Shown here piece after piece: positions 43,771-54,225 of a stretch of 64,000 bases of DNA. The number at the start of each line of letters is the position of its first letter. Positions within the stretch are counted from its first letter, which is position 1. This stretch comes from Schizochytrium sp. TIO01 (taxonomy: Eukaryota; Sar; Bigyra; Thraustochytrida; Thraustochytriidae), in contig SMSO01000004.1 in NCBI GenBank assembly GCA_004764695.1, forward strand, positions 2,243,501-2,307,500, given 5' to 3'. The notes below the pieces were generated by a model, which worked only from the letters and a program-made list of their open reading frames with translations, did not search any database and was not told the DNA's origin. The position numbers and the translations under genes were made by a program.

Positions 43771-45267
43771 CTATGTAATTGCCACTGATGTATTTGAATA
43801 AGCTTTCTCTTCATCTACTTGTTTACAATCGCTTTCTTTATGTAGTTGAGGTATACTGCCATCTGGCAAAGGTCTGCCCATTTGAGAGCATGATTCTTGA
43901 ACATCATTTGCAGGTATATACCGTTCAGATAGCACTTGCAACAAAAATGTAAGCACCCCAGTACCAACCCCCAATAGGCCAGATGAAAAGACCTCTCCAT
44001 GACTCCAGATACTATCTGCTATGAAAGCTCCTACAGCCCGGCCCAAAAAGTGGCACTGGTAATTCATGGCCAACATGGTCGTTCGTTGGTGATCAGGAAC
44101 AAACGACTCTGCTAAAGCAATTTGTGCAACAAATGCGGCTTCTCCAGGTAAGTAAATAATGGCGGCAAGCGCAACACCAGCAGCATACGAATGCCGTGCA
44201 GCGAGAATAAACATTCCAATGGCTAGAGCGAAAAACAAGCTAGAGATTTTGATAGTAGCTGGAAGTCCAATGCGATCTGAGATAAAAATCACCCACATGT
44301 CTCCGGCCAGTTCTGCTGCACCAATAGCGAAGGTCGCTGCACCCATATTCTCGGCATTGACATTATAGTATTTTAAAGCCCAATCTGTGAAAGCAAGGAA
44401 CATAAGATTGTGTCCTATATTCAACACCAGACTTGACAAATTGAACATTAGTGGGCCAATCGAAAACACACAAGCGTATATTGACGTAGTGCGAAAATAC
44501 GCCCAGCTAAGTTTGTTCATTTGAAATAGACCGCTTCTGCGTATTGTCGTTCTGCTTTGACGTTCACACGGGAGTGAGGATGCATTGTTATAATCTCTGC
44601 TCTCATTATGTTCAACAAGCTTGTTTTCGGATACCTCACCATTTCCATCGCGTCTGTTAATACGAAGGTCGTCAGGAAATTTATACCACAGTTCAACGAA
44701 AATAGGAAGCATAAGCCCGCATAAGATACCCCACATTGTTCGCCATTCTGTATATTCATAGATGACACTGAGAATTGGGACAAGTGCAAGTGTTGCGAAT
44801 GCCCACCCTGTCTCAGCTACTCCAGTTGCAAACCCGAGCTCGTTAGGGTCCGTTTGCTCCACGACTGCAGATTGAGTGGCGACCATGAATACTGTTGCGA
44901 ACAAAGAGGAAATTATACGCGCGATAAAAAGAAGCGGGAGCGAGGGGGGACAGAGCACTAGGCACGAGAATATGAATACCATGGACCATGCGGCAATCGC
45001 TAAGGCGCGATTCCCGTAGCGATCTCCGAGCGATCCCACAAGCCCAGCACCAACGCTGCTTAGCTCACCTGCAGCTAGAATATAGTTCATGTCTTTCTCT
45101 GCTACTCCCCAGTCTTGAGCTAAGAAGTTCTTCAAAGGATAGAGCACGCGAATGTTACCATAGAGCAGTACTCGAGTGAGCAAAGCCAAATAGACCAGTC
45201 TTGATGGCTTTTTCGTTCGAAGTGCTCGCAGCCCTGTCGAGCATTTGCTTGGGAAGGAAAAGGTCAT
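43771..45267 (-). CDS. Major facilitator superfamily transporter
   Basis: A 498-residue integral membrane protein with the two six-helix bundles of the MFS. The N-terminal bundle holds the loop 2-3 signature GSLGDRYGNRALAI. A hydrophilic central loop (about 195-255, rich in Asn, Arg and Glu) separates the bundles, and the second bundle begins near FRTTSIYACVFSIG. The cytosolic C-terminal tail is about 45 residues and polar. The ATG at 45267 (MTFSFPSK) is chosen because the further upstream in-frame start is TTG. The substrate cannot be predicted. The gene sits between two copies of a diverged non-coding duplication, which suggests the locus was once duplicated. Confidence 0.88.
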   Translation of the reverse strand: MTFSFPSKCSTGLRALRTKKPSRLVYLALLTRVLLYGNIRVLYPLKNFLAQDWGVAEKDMNYILAAGELSSVGAGLVGSLGDRYGNRALAIAAWSMVFIFSCLVLCPPSLPLLFIARIISSLFATVFMVATQSAVVEQTDPNELGFATGVAETGWAFATLALVPILSVIYEYTEWRTMWGILCGLMLPIFVELWYKFPDDLRINRRDGNGEVSENKLVEHNESRDYNNASSLPCERQSRTTIRRSGLFQMNKLSWAYFRTTSIYACVFSIGPLMFNLSSLVLNIGHNLMFLAFTDWALKYYNVNAENMGAATFAIGAAELAGDMWVIFISDRIGLPATIKISSLFFALAIGMFILAARHSYAAGVALAAIIYLPGEAAFVAQIALAESFVPDHQRTTMLAMNYQCHFLGRAVGAFIADSIWSHGEVFSSGLLGVGTGVLTFLLQVLSERYIPANDVQESCSQMGRPLPDGSIPQLHKESDCKQVDEEKAYSNTSVAIT

Positions 45268-45644
45268 CTTTAAGCAACACACTAGGTAAAGAGACCTCTC
45301 CCAAGGCTGGGCCTTCAAGAGAATAGACTCTCCAGTGTTATAAACCTCTCGTTGCTGCTGGGCATAGGGTGTAAAACAGCGTCAGCAAGGGACCAACCAA
45401 GTGTCCGAGAAAGGAGGATTGGCGTTTGTCAAAATTAAATTATGAAGTAAGATGTACCTAGGTACCACATAGGCACTACACAGGTTCTAGCAACCAACTA
45501 ATCAGAGGCTACTCCTATCAAATCAACCCTTTGACTTGGGTAAAAAATAATGTCAAAACACAACCACTACTGCTTAACTAGAAAAGCGGATGGGAGCGAG
45601 ACCATACAAGACAATAGGCAAAAGTCGAGGCAAAATCCTATATT

Positions 45645-46360
45645 TCCCCATGAAAATGTTGTGTTGGCGAATTTTCTGATGTGTACTTTATGAAATATAT
45701 TGCTTCAGCTGTGGTGGGCATTAAGCTATAAATCTAAATTCTTCTTGAATTTTGTTGCTGATTTTGACCAGAACACAAAGTGATGACTCCCATCTAGTAA
45801 TGCTTCCACGATAAATACTATTTAAGGGTAGGTACCATCGCTGGGTCTTCTCACAAAGTAGTTTAATGGAATGACACATAATATATAAATGCAATTATTT
45901 ATAAGCGCATACCAGACTATTGTTTACAACTTGAGAACCTTGCACAGGTTTTTCCACTTAAACAATCGAAAGAATGAGATATTTAGATAAGTAAGTGAAT
46001 GGAGGAGACTTTGAATAAAGGCTATTTCATGGTTTCAGATATTGGCTTAAAGATTTTGTTACCTCAAAGGAAAAAAACTGATTCAGGAAAGCAAGCAATT
46101 TTGAGCATATTCTCAAAAGTTTTTGGACACAGATGGAGAAATGGTCTCAAGTTTAATGTTATTCGATAACAACTAGGGCAGACTATCTACATCTTACCTA
46201 CTCAAACCATCCAAAATGATTATTTGCAGTTTTTGCCTTAGGACTTATAAGCATTTTGCACCCCCCAAAATACTGAATCCTCTATAAATGGCCAGGTGAT
46301 TTACAGCAGCTTCGGAACTTCAGTTGGTGTGAATACGATGTAGTCGCAGCCCCGTTTTGA
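45645..46360 (+). repeat. Diverged direct repeat flanking the MFS gene, right copy
   Basis: Partner of 42650-43620 in the same orientation, lacking the 213-bp insertion. Both copies retain a CCTCTATAAATGG block (here 46279-46291) followed about 15-20 bp later by CAGCAGCTTC. Confidence 0.8.
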
Positions 46361-48948
46361 GCTTTTATTTGCAACCCGAGTACCTGCAGCACCACCAGTA
46401 CGTATCCTCGAATAAAGAGTTCGGAAAATGAAAGATCATATTTAGCAAACATTAAAATGATATGAAGTGAGGCTCGTATGCATCGTTCTTGCGAACAGAT
46501 TGGAGTCGATAGACTGGCTATGAGTGAGGTTTGCAGAAGAAAAGCTGGGGAATTTTGTTTGTAGGCTTAATTCGTGGATTTATTAATTGAATACCAACCG
46601 CAGAGTCTGGAAACCCAATGAATTCAGAAGTGTCATTATTTTGCTCATGAATTCTACATAGCAAATCCCAAGTTAGGAGAAGTAAGTTAACGTAAAGCTG
46701 AGTGGTTCTGTTAGAACATCGCATGTTTGAGCAAACTAGCCAGGCCAAACTATCAAGTTGAAATGTTTGCAGATATATCGTGTAGAAATTGTCAGAATTT
46801 AGCCCGCAAATGTGAGGCCTCATGGCTACAATTGTCCCAAAATTCAAATCAATTGAAAGTATTTCAACACTTGAATTTTATATGATTTATATCTGCTTCA
46901 TCATTTTTAAAAAAAACGGGGAAAAAAAGGAGTAAAACTTTGACTTCTAATAGTGATATTCTTTCTAATATTTTGAATCTATTGTTGCCATTATTTATTC
47001 GTTGTTTGTTCATTTCGAAGTAATCAAAATCAAATCCTTAAATTTGAGTATGACTATGCCATTTTGATCGCTAGGGTGGGGATTCTCCTATTCCTTTCCC
47101 CTCTAAAAGCTAATACGACACGATCTATCTAGAGGGATAACTTCCAGTTTACAAAGCCACTTCTTCCTACAATTGAAGTGCTGCGAGCTTTGCGAACAGG
47201 ACTATACAATGGATTGTATAGGGCGTCGTCTGCCAAAATGCATATCCACTTTCTTCTGATACCTAGAGGTAGTTGGTATTGTAGTACTTTCTAGCAAGTC
47301 TTTCAGAGTATGGACGCATACATGTTTGTCACACGGATGAACGAACGCTCTATACCTCGATACTTGCATGGAAGTGTTTTAATAGACATTGCAGCAGTCC
47401 TTCTATATACTTTGAACCGGATTATTGAATGTCTTGTCCGAGATTAAGAATAAATGAGGTTGTAACAAATTTCTATCTAACTTCATTACAGATAAGAGCC
47501 GTCACCCTCAGCCGGCTGCTCCATCCTCCATATCACAGCGCTCTATTTGCCTTCTTAGGTTGTATTTCTTTCTGCCATGAGAACACAGCAACAACAAAAA
47601 AATATATTGTGTAAACACCAATTTCTCCTGAAAGTATTTGATGAACTTGAATGAGAAAGGTTATGCTTGTGCATAACTAGGCGCGGATAGGCTGGCACAA
47701 ACCTAGATTGCAGAGTTAAATACTGATAATTAAGAGGTGTCTTTCTAGATTTGGATGTCTCAAGTTGATTTCAGCTCCTGAAGGTTCCTAGCGCTAAAAG
47801 TGCGTACAGAATATTGCATGCGGAGTCAAAAGATTCAACTTTGGGTGCCTTGGTAAACAAATTGATAGCCGAGAATAACTTTCACCATTATATATATTAA
47901 TCTTTTAGAGACTCAACGGCGATTTAAAATAGTTGCTTCTTTTCCCTCGGACGCTGCAGGCTCGACAAAAGTAACAACATGCAATAAGCACCATGGTAAC
48001 AAAAAGCCGCGCTATAGAGCGCAAATAATCCATTTTTACATAACGCCTCTGAGTGAGTTGGTATAATTTAGACCTCACCTCTTGCTAGTTAGTATTGACC
48101 TGGCACGAAGTTGATAATGAGATGATAAAATATGCACCATGATGTGTATGCTTTCTTCGAAGAACGCATGGCATGCTTCTTTAACTACTAGAACCAGGAC
48201 TGCGCAGCTTCAACTTTCAGGAATTACGCAATACAGTCCTGCCACAGTCGATATGTCATAATCCTGAAACTGACAAACTCTTTTTCTGTTTCCTTTTTTC
48301 AGCAATTGATTTAAGCCACAGAACGTCATCCACTATTGTCTCCCTTTAATACACTTACTATGAGTTTAAATACATGTTAGTTCACTTTTATCCCAAGTTT
48401 TCTTCTAGGCCTACTCACTTTTTCTTTTTTTTTCTCTCTCTTTTTCTTTTCTGGGGGAAAGATCCGTTTATGAAAACGGAAGCCAACTTGTCTATTTGAA
48501 AATGGTTACCAAAAGTCGCCGTACTAGGGATGGGAGAGGCATTAGACACTCCAATCGAAGATTTTGAAATAATGAAATATCACTATCCTCATATTGGTAT
48601 GGCGATAGGCTGAACCTCTGTTTGTATTACATTTACAAAGTATAAGAATATATATGCAAAGTACAAGTAAATCTTGTTGAAGTACAGTATTAAGCCTGCC
48701 CCGCCTGTACCTCGTGCGAGCTGCTCTTCGTAGACGGAGTAACACAATATTGAATTCCTCTTATACTTTTTGTATTTCACTGCCAAGAACACCATTGGTC
48801 TATTGCGTAAAGCAGAGATACCACTCAGGTCTCTCCATAAGAGAATACCATACTTTTTTTAATTAAAGAGTTTTGTTTTGTTTTTGCTTTTGTTGGAGCG
48901 CGGAACTTACCTTGCCATACATCACACACCGGGAGCTGGATAAATTGA

Positions 48949-48958
48949 TTTATATAAC
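48949..48958 (+). promoter_or_regulatory. TATA-like element upstream of the PT-repeat protein gene
   Basis: TTTATATAAC about 150 bp before the ATG at 49106. The position is plausible for a TATA box with a long 5' UTR, but the match may be chance in AT-rich DNA. Confidence 0.25.
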
Positions 48959-49105
48959 TGTTTAGTCGAAAGACTTTCCACTACTCCCCATCTCGGCAGA
49001 TTGTCTTTGAAATGCGATTTACTACATGTGCGTGAACATTTAGCGCATAGATTTGCCAGCAAACCTGAAAGGTAATCAATCAATCAATCAAAACACTCTC
49101 AAACC

Positions 49106-52100
49106 ATGCGAGCCCCTCAGAGATGGTTTGCCCCTACTCTTGCTGCTCTAGTAGCGATAATTTACATGGTAAAGGCTGACAAACCTGCTGAAGGCCTTGC
49201 TCAGAATCTAGCAACTGATTTTGAAACTGCAGCATCTATAGATAGCCGGAAACTCTTTACATTGGCTGCGAATGGTCCCGGAAAGGGCGGTCATAGAGTT
49301 GTGAAAGACCGAAAACTATCGTCATCCAAAAATAACAACAACAATGGCAACAACAATGGCAACAACAATGGCAACAACAATGGCAACAACAATGGCAACA
49401 ACAATGGCAACAACAATGGCAACAACAATGGCAATAAAAAGTCACCCACGCCAAGACCCACGCCAAAACCTACGGAACTTCCAACCACAAGCCCAACCTC
49501 CCTAAGCCCAACGCAAAGCCCGACTCAAAGCCCAACCAAGCTTTTTACAAGTGGTTCATACAATGCTGATCTCTGCAACTGCAATAATGCTACAATCAGA
49601 ATTAGATGTGACAATAAGCTTCAGTTCCGCCAATACGAATTGACGGATGACGCTTATGTCGAAGAGCCTAGCGAACGCACTGGTGATTGGGATTTGGAGA
49701 ACTGGCGAGAGACGTTCACTACAGTTGTCGATCTTTCTGGTAAGACCCATTTGGAATTCGAATGCAAAGATGTTTCCGATGTCGGAGGCTTTGTGGCAGA
49801 AATTGAGGCTTGCGGATACCGGTTCATCACAGATGAAAGTGTTACTATTGAAAGTGACCCCAGCCCATATGAATGGTTTATCAACCCTGACAAGTCTGAC
49901 TCCTCATCTTCAACCCTTGTTTACGAGGCTATGGGCTCTGGTAAGTGGGGAAGTACTGGCAGCGGACTCAAAGATGAAGATACATTTTGGGTTTGGAATG
50001 ACAACAACCTCAATACCATGACATTTGGTTTCAATTTGGAATGCCCTAGTGATGAGTGCACCTCTGCAACAATTAAGGCTCGGTGTGACAATTATCTGCA
50101 ATTTCGACAATACGAATTGTCCGACGACAGCTTATTTGTGGAATTAGCGAGCGATCGTACAGGAGAATGGGACATCACAGAATGGGAAAACACATTCACT
50201 AAAACTATCAATTTGACTGATAACACACATCTTGAATTCGAATGTAAAGATGACGGTTCTACTGGAGGCTTTCAAGCCGTGATTGATGCATGTGGAACAC
50301 GATATTTAACGAACGGATCCACAGTAATTAATGCAAACCCTGATTCTTTAGAGTGGTACATCGAACCAACTCTAACAGATGCATCTTCAAAAGATTTAGT
50401 GTATACTCAGAATGGTAACGGTGGCTGGGGTCTACCAGCTGAGGGTCTGACTGATACAGATGTATACTGGGTGTGGAACGGGGAGACTTATAACACGATG
50501 ACATTTGCCTTTAACTTCGGACGGGCTCGCTATTTTACAAATGCTCCAACAACTCCTTCGCCCACTGATGCACCTACGAACGCTCCAACAACTCCTTCGC
50601 CTACGAATGCACCTACGAATGCTCCAACAACTCCTTCGCCCACTGATGCACCTACGAATGCTCCAACAACTCCTTCGCCCACTGATGCACCTACGAATGC
50701 TCCAACAACTCCTTCGCCTACGAATGCACCTACGAATGCTCCAACAACTCCTTCGCCTACGAATGCACCTACGAATGCTCCAACAACTCCTTCGCCTACG
50801 AATGCACCAACGAACGCTCCAACAACTCCTTCGCCTACGAATGCACCTACGAATGCTCCAACAACTCCTTCGCCCACTGATGCACCTACGAATGCTCCAA
50901 CAACTCCTTCGCCCACTGATGCACCTACGAATGCTCCAACAACTCCTTCGCCTACGAATGCACCTACGAATGCTCCAACAACTCCTTCGCCTACGAATGC
51001 ACCTACGAATGCTCCAACAACTCCTTCGCCTACGAATGCACCTACGAATGCTCCAACAACTCCTTCGCCCACTGATGCACCTACAGAAGTGCGAGTATCG
51101 GAGACTGACACGAATTCTCCAACTTCAGCTCCAACACTTGCAAGATGTGATATCACCAAAGTTCAACTGTCCGGTGGTAAAACACTGTCAACTGAAAAAG
51201 GGGTCGGGAGTATTGATGCTTGCCGTGAGCTTTGTATCGGCGTAGATCAATGTACGGGCTATTCGTGGAACTCAAAGAGCAAGGTATGCTTGCTCAAATC
51301 TGGGACTTTTAAGCTGAAGAAAAACAAGAAATCAATCGCAGGCACCTTTGTTTGCCCTTCGCCAAGTTCTTGTTATTCACAATTCTACATGTACAATGGA
51401 GCGTCTCTCCTTAAGACAGGTAACATCGCCTCCGTAGAAGAGTGCGCAGAGATTTGTTACAGTACTTCTAGTTGTGTAGCTTGGGTATATCAAGCAAGTA
51501 AAGAAATGTGCTCTCTTCGTAAGAGCGCTGGTAAGAAAAAATCTACAACTGCTGATTTCATCACTGGTCTTACGGCAGGGTGTACTCCAACCGCATCTCC
51601 TACCTCCTCTCCCACTGAAGACTCTTCTTCAACTTCTGATGACGGCACCATAGCACCCACTGCGGCACCAACACTCAATTCATATGGGTTTTCTGTCATC
51701 CCGTGTGGCCCAAAGGTCAATGATGTATTGTTCATTTTGGACTCTTCTGGTTCCGTGAGCAGTACAGAATGGGCCCAGTTAACAGAGTTTATCCAGGCTC
51801 TCGGAAGTGCGTTTCAGGTCGGTTCTACTAGCTCGGACTCTCGCCTGGCAGCTGTTCGTTTTGCCAGTAGTGTGACTACTTTGTGGGATTTTGATTCAAC
51901 GATTGCTACTTCACAAAGTCTGTTTCAAACTACCATGGAGACAGTACCCAGAGTGAGCTCTGGCACTGGTACTGGCGGTGCGTTAATCAGGGCACAGAAA
52001 ATCTTTGCGAACACCGAAATTCGTTCTGGACTTGATCGAAGGGTCGCAATTATTCTTACAGATGGAAATCCCACCAAAAATACCGATTGCAAGGCTAACG

Positions 52101-52342
52101 GGTACCCGAAGAACCCCAAAACGTGTGCCAAGAAGGCAGCTGCAGATTTACGTAAGGGTGCTGACGGGATTCTTGGAACCGATGATGACGTATATCTGGT
52201 TTTTGTGCGCATAGGAAACGGAGTCAATGCCGCAGCATTTGGATCGGTCGAGGACCTCCAAGTTCAAGCAGATGCAGATGGTCTGATGTCAATTTCTGAT
52301 GAAATCATCTCTGACGTGTGTGACATTGACTCTTCATCCTAA
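49106..52342 (+). CDS. Secreted modular protein: duplicated unknown domain, PT repeats, two PAN/Apple-like modules, vWA domain
   Basis: 1078 residues, intronless. Residues 1-24 form a signal peptide. An (NNNG)n tract (about 76-112) and a Pro/Thr/Ser linker follow. Two tandem copies of an unrecognised domain of about 155 residues (about 152-310 and 311-475) share RCDNxLQFRQYEL, RTGxWD, THLEFECKD, GGFxAxIxACG and FWVWN/YWVWN motifs. Next come 14 copies of a 13-residue NAPTTPSPT(D/N)APT repeat (about 479-660), two cysteine-rich PAN/Apple-like modules (about 680-750 and 754-830) and a von Willebrand factor A domain (about 870-1065) with an intact DSSGS metal-site motif and ILTDGNPT. No transmembrane segment or GPI signal is seen at the C-terminus, so it is probably secreted or wall-associated. 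PT linkers with adhesive modules are typical of stramenopile surface proteins; an adhesion or carbohydrate-binding role is inference. Confidence 0.9.
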   Translation: MRAPQRWFAPTLAALVAIIYMVKADKPAEGLAQNLATDFETAASIDSRKLFTLAANGPGKGGHRVVKDRKLSSSKNNNNNGNNNGNNNGNNNGNNNGNNNGNNNGNNNGNKKSPTPRPTPKPTELPTTSPTSLSPTQSPTQSPTKLFTSGSYNADLCNCNNATIRIRCDNKLQFRQYELTDDAYVEEPSERTGDWDLENWRETFTTVVDLSGKTHLEFECKDVSDVGGFVAEIEACGYRFITDESVTIESDPSPYEWFINPDKSDSSSSTLVYEAMGSGKWGSTGSGLKDEDTFWVWNDNNLNTMTFGFNLECPSDECTSATIKARCDNYLQFRQYELSDDSLFVELASDRTGEWDITEWENTFTKTINLTDNTHLEFECKDDGSTGGFQAVIDACGTRYLTNGSTVINANPDSLEWYIEPTLTDASSKDLVYTQNGNGGWGLPAEGLTDTDVYWVWNGETYNTMTFAFNFGRARYFTNAPTTPSPTDAPTNAPTTPSPTNAPTNAPTTPSPTDAPTNAPTTPSPTDAPTNAPTTPSPTNAPTNAPTTPSPTNAPTNAPTTPSPTNAPTNAPTTPSPTNAPTNAPTTPSPTDAPTNAPTTPSPTDAPTNAPTTPSPTNAPTNAPTTPSPTNAPTNAPTTPSPTNAPTNAPTTPSPTDAPTEVRVSETDTNSPTSAPTLARCDITKVQLSGGKTLSTEKGVGSIDACRELCIGVDQCTGYSWNSKSKVCLLKSGTFKLKKNKKSIAGTFVCPSPSSCYSQFYMYNGASLLKTGNIASVEECAEICYSTSSCVAWVYQASKEMCSLRKSAGKKKSTTADFITGLTAGCTPTASPTSSPTEDSSSTSDDGTIAPTAAPTLNSYGFSVIPCGPKVNDVLFILDSSGSVSSTEWAQLTEFIQALGSAFQVGSTSSDSRLAAVRFASSVTTLWDFDSTIATSQSLFQTTMETVPRVSSGTGTGGALIRAQKIFANTEIRSGLDRRVAIILTDGNPTKNTDCKANGYPKNPKTCAKKAAADLRKGADGILGTDDDVYLVFVRIGNGVNAAAFGSVEDLQVQADADGLMSISDEIISDVCDIDSSS
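49330..49436 (+). repeat. (AACAACAATGGC)n coding minisatellite
   Basis: Nine or so 12-bp units encoding Asn-Asn-Asn-Gly, nearly perfect at the DNA level, within the secreted PT-repeat protein. Confidence 0.92.
50541..51087 (+). repeat. 39-bp coding minisatellite (14 PT-repeat units)
   Basis: Fourteen tandem 39-bp units encoding NAPTTPSPT(D/N)APT. Units come in two main types, differing by CCCACTGAT versus CCTACGAAT, in the order D N D D N N N N D D N N N D. High DNA-level identity indicates recent expansion. Units are multiples of 3 and lack stops in two other frames, which produces long spurious frames. Confidence 0.95.
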
Positions 52343-52621
52343 ACAGAAAACATTAAACCTAAAGTATATCTACTCTAATTTTGTTTTGTTTTTTCTGAAA
52401 ACAGGGAAAGCCTCTTTGAGAATCCATCAAACCAATACTGCAAAGTTATTCCAAAGAAATTTACTCTTGACACTGGTCACGTTGATTACCTCACGAATTT
52501 GACTCACTTTATGATCAAATATCTCCCTTCTTCACATATACACTTACCTTTGTAAAAAGTTTACATTCCAATTTCATGTATATATTGTTCATTACTATCA
52601 AGAAATGATATCTGGTCAGAT
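52343..52621. other. Intergenic region between the PT-repeat protein gene and tRNA-Gly
   Basis: AT-rich 3' flank of the secreted-protein gene with no other feature. Confidence 0.5.
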
Positions 52622-52692
52622 GCGTCAGTGGTTTAGTGGTAAAATAGCTGTTTGCCATGCGGCTGCCCCGGGTTCGATTCCCGGCTGACGCT
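52622..52692 (+). tRNA. tRNA-Gly(GCC)
   Basis: A 71-nt cloverleaf. Acceptor GCGTCAG pairs with CTGACGC, the D arm is GTGGTTTAGTGGTA, anticodon stem GCTGT/GCGGC encloses loop TTGCCAT (anticodon GCC), and the T arm is CCGGG-TTCGATT-CCCGG. No intron. A T6 run starting near 52697 follows as RNA polymerase III terminator. Confidence 0.97.
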
Positions 52693-54063
52693 TTCTTTTT
52701 TAGAGGAGTTAAAAAAAAACTCTTTTTATTTTTATAAAAATCTGACAGTACTAGGATATATTAAGTAGGTACACTATCATAGTAGTAAATATGCAGTAGT
52801 ACTTCTCCAAAGTACTACTACGTCTCTAAATGGAAAGTGTGGAGGACTAATCCATCGAGTCCCTATTCCTTTCCTGGGAACAAAACAAAGGAGGAACGAA
52901 ATTCAGAAATGATCAAACTTTCTTCATTTGTCTTGGGCAGGTAGAACCCTTACTTTCGCTAGCTTTCTATACCTCTCAAAGCTCAGGAGCAGGGAAGCAA
53001 GTGCAGTGTTGTCTTGACAATTAATTGAAGTACAACAGCTAAATATGTACATAGGTATGTATCTATAAGTAGAATGGTCACAATCCCACTCCCTAGACCT
53101 GGACAAGATGGACCTTGTCAGCAGTTCCTGAATGTTAATGCTAACCATTCTTTTCCTTCATTCCTCTATCTACGCTATCTCTTGGTGAACGCCTCACCCT
53201 AATTTGCCATAAAATTGCAGAATGCAAAGAAAGTTCTTTGCATCTTAAAGAAGCGTCTGCGACCACCTCATTGTCACTCTAGTCGATCTGCATACAAAAT
53301 GGTGATCGGAATGCAAACTTTGCCCTGCGCACAAGTGATTTCGTCGATGAAAATAAGTACTGCAGCTTCCACGAGGGAACAAGCTCAATGACGTATATCA
53401 TTAGCATGCGTTCAAGGAGGTTTAGACTCTGCACAATGATGTTGCCTGTTTTTTAGTTGTTCGAAAGGGAAAAAAAATAAAGAGGAAAAAAAAAAAGGAG
53501 GAAAAAAACATTCAACACCGGGGCTTCGCATGCAGTCCCCTATCATACTACTGACCCGGCCCTACGCGACTTTACTTCTCAGTGCGAATGAGATGAGATG
53601 TTACCCGCGTGGTATGATCGAATGTACTATTGGACAGGTGTATATTGAATATATACAGAGTATTAAATGGGTTGTTGTTGTTTACTTCTCATAGTAGGTA
53701 GTGCTAAGAGATACTATTGCTGGAACTTCTGGAGCAATATCACTGCAAAAAATATTCTAGTAGTAATAGTCTTGAAAGAGCGAGAAAGAAAGGAGGTCAG
53801 CACATGCAGAACCAGAGGCTGAGTAGGGAAGGTTAGGTTCAAACTAGTAAAATATCCTTTTACTTCGAGAGCATATCTCCTTCTTAGGGGAAACCATAGT
53901 AACTCAGTAAGTCAGACACCATGTGCACAACCCCGATGACTTGCAGCTTTACGTCCAGCAGGTTCGAAACCTTCTGCAACGACTGGGACTGTGCCACGAG
54001 CTTCGCTAAGAACGTACACGCACGCGCACGCTGGTTGAAGTTTAGATCTTTCCTTACTGCACG
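52693..54063. other. Intergenic region upstream of the LRR gene
   Basis: No gene is supported. An open frame at about 53917-54006 (DDLQLYVQQVRNLLQRLGL) looks protein-like and could be an upstream exon, but no donor site follows it before the stop at 54007. The promoter of the LRR gene should lie here. Confidence 0.4.
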
Positions 54064-54171
54064 ATGTCAGACCACCCAGATGTTGTCGATGCCCTTGAGC
54101 AGCTTCGGAATGGCGCTACAGCATTGTCGTAGGTTAACATGGTACTCTCGGTCGGTCGGTCGGTCGGTCGG

Positions 54172-54225
<54 letters not shown>

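Larger units (their letters stand above)
45268..49105. other. 3.8-kb intergenic region upstream of the MFS and secreted-protein genes
   Basis: Contains the promoter of the MFS gene, the right copy of the diverged duplication (about 45645-46360) and AT-rich sequence without supportable genes. A TATA-like element is noted near 48950, upstream of the PT-repeat protein. Confidence 0.5.

Noticed and set aside
50505-51245. Leu/Gln/Met-rich plus frame and Gly/Val-rich minus frame over the PT repeat
   Set aside because: By-products of a 39-bp repeat with no stops in other frames. The true frame is fixed by the flanking conserved domains.
53917-54009. Possible upstream exon of the LRR gene (DDLQLYVQQVRNLLQRLGL frame)
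   Set aside because: It looks protein-like, but the frame ends at TAA 54007 before any usable donor. The ATG at 54064 already gives a complete, in-phase model.
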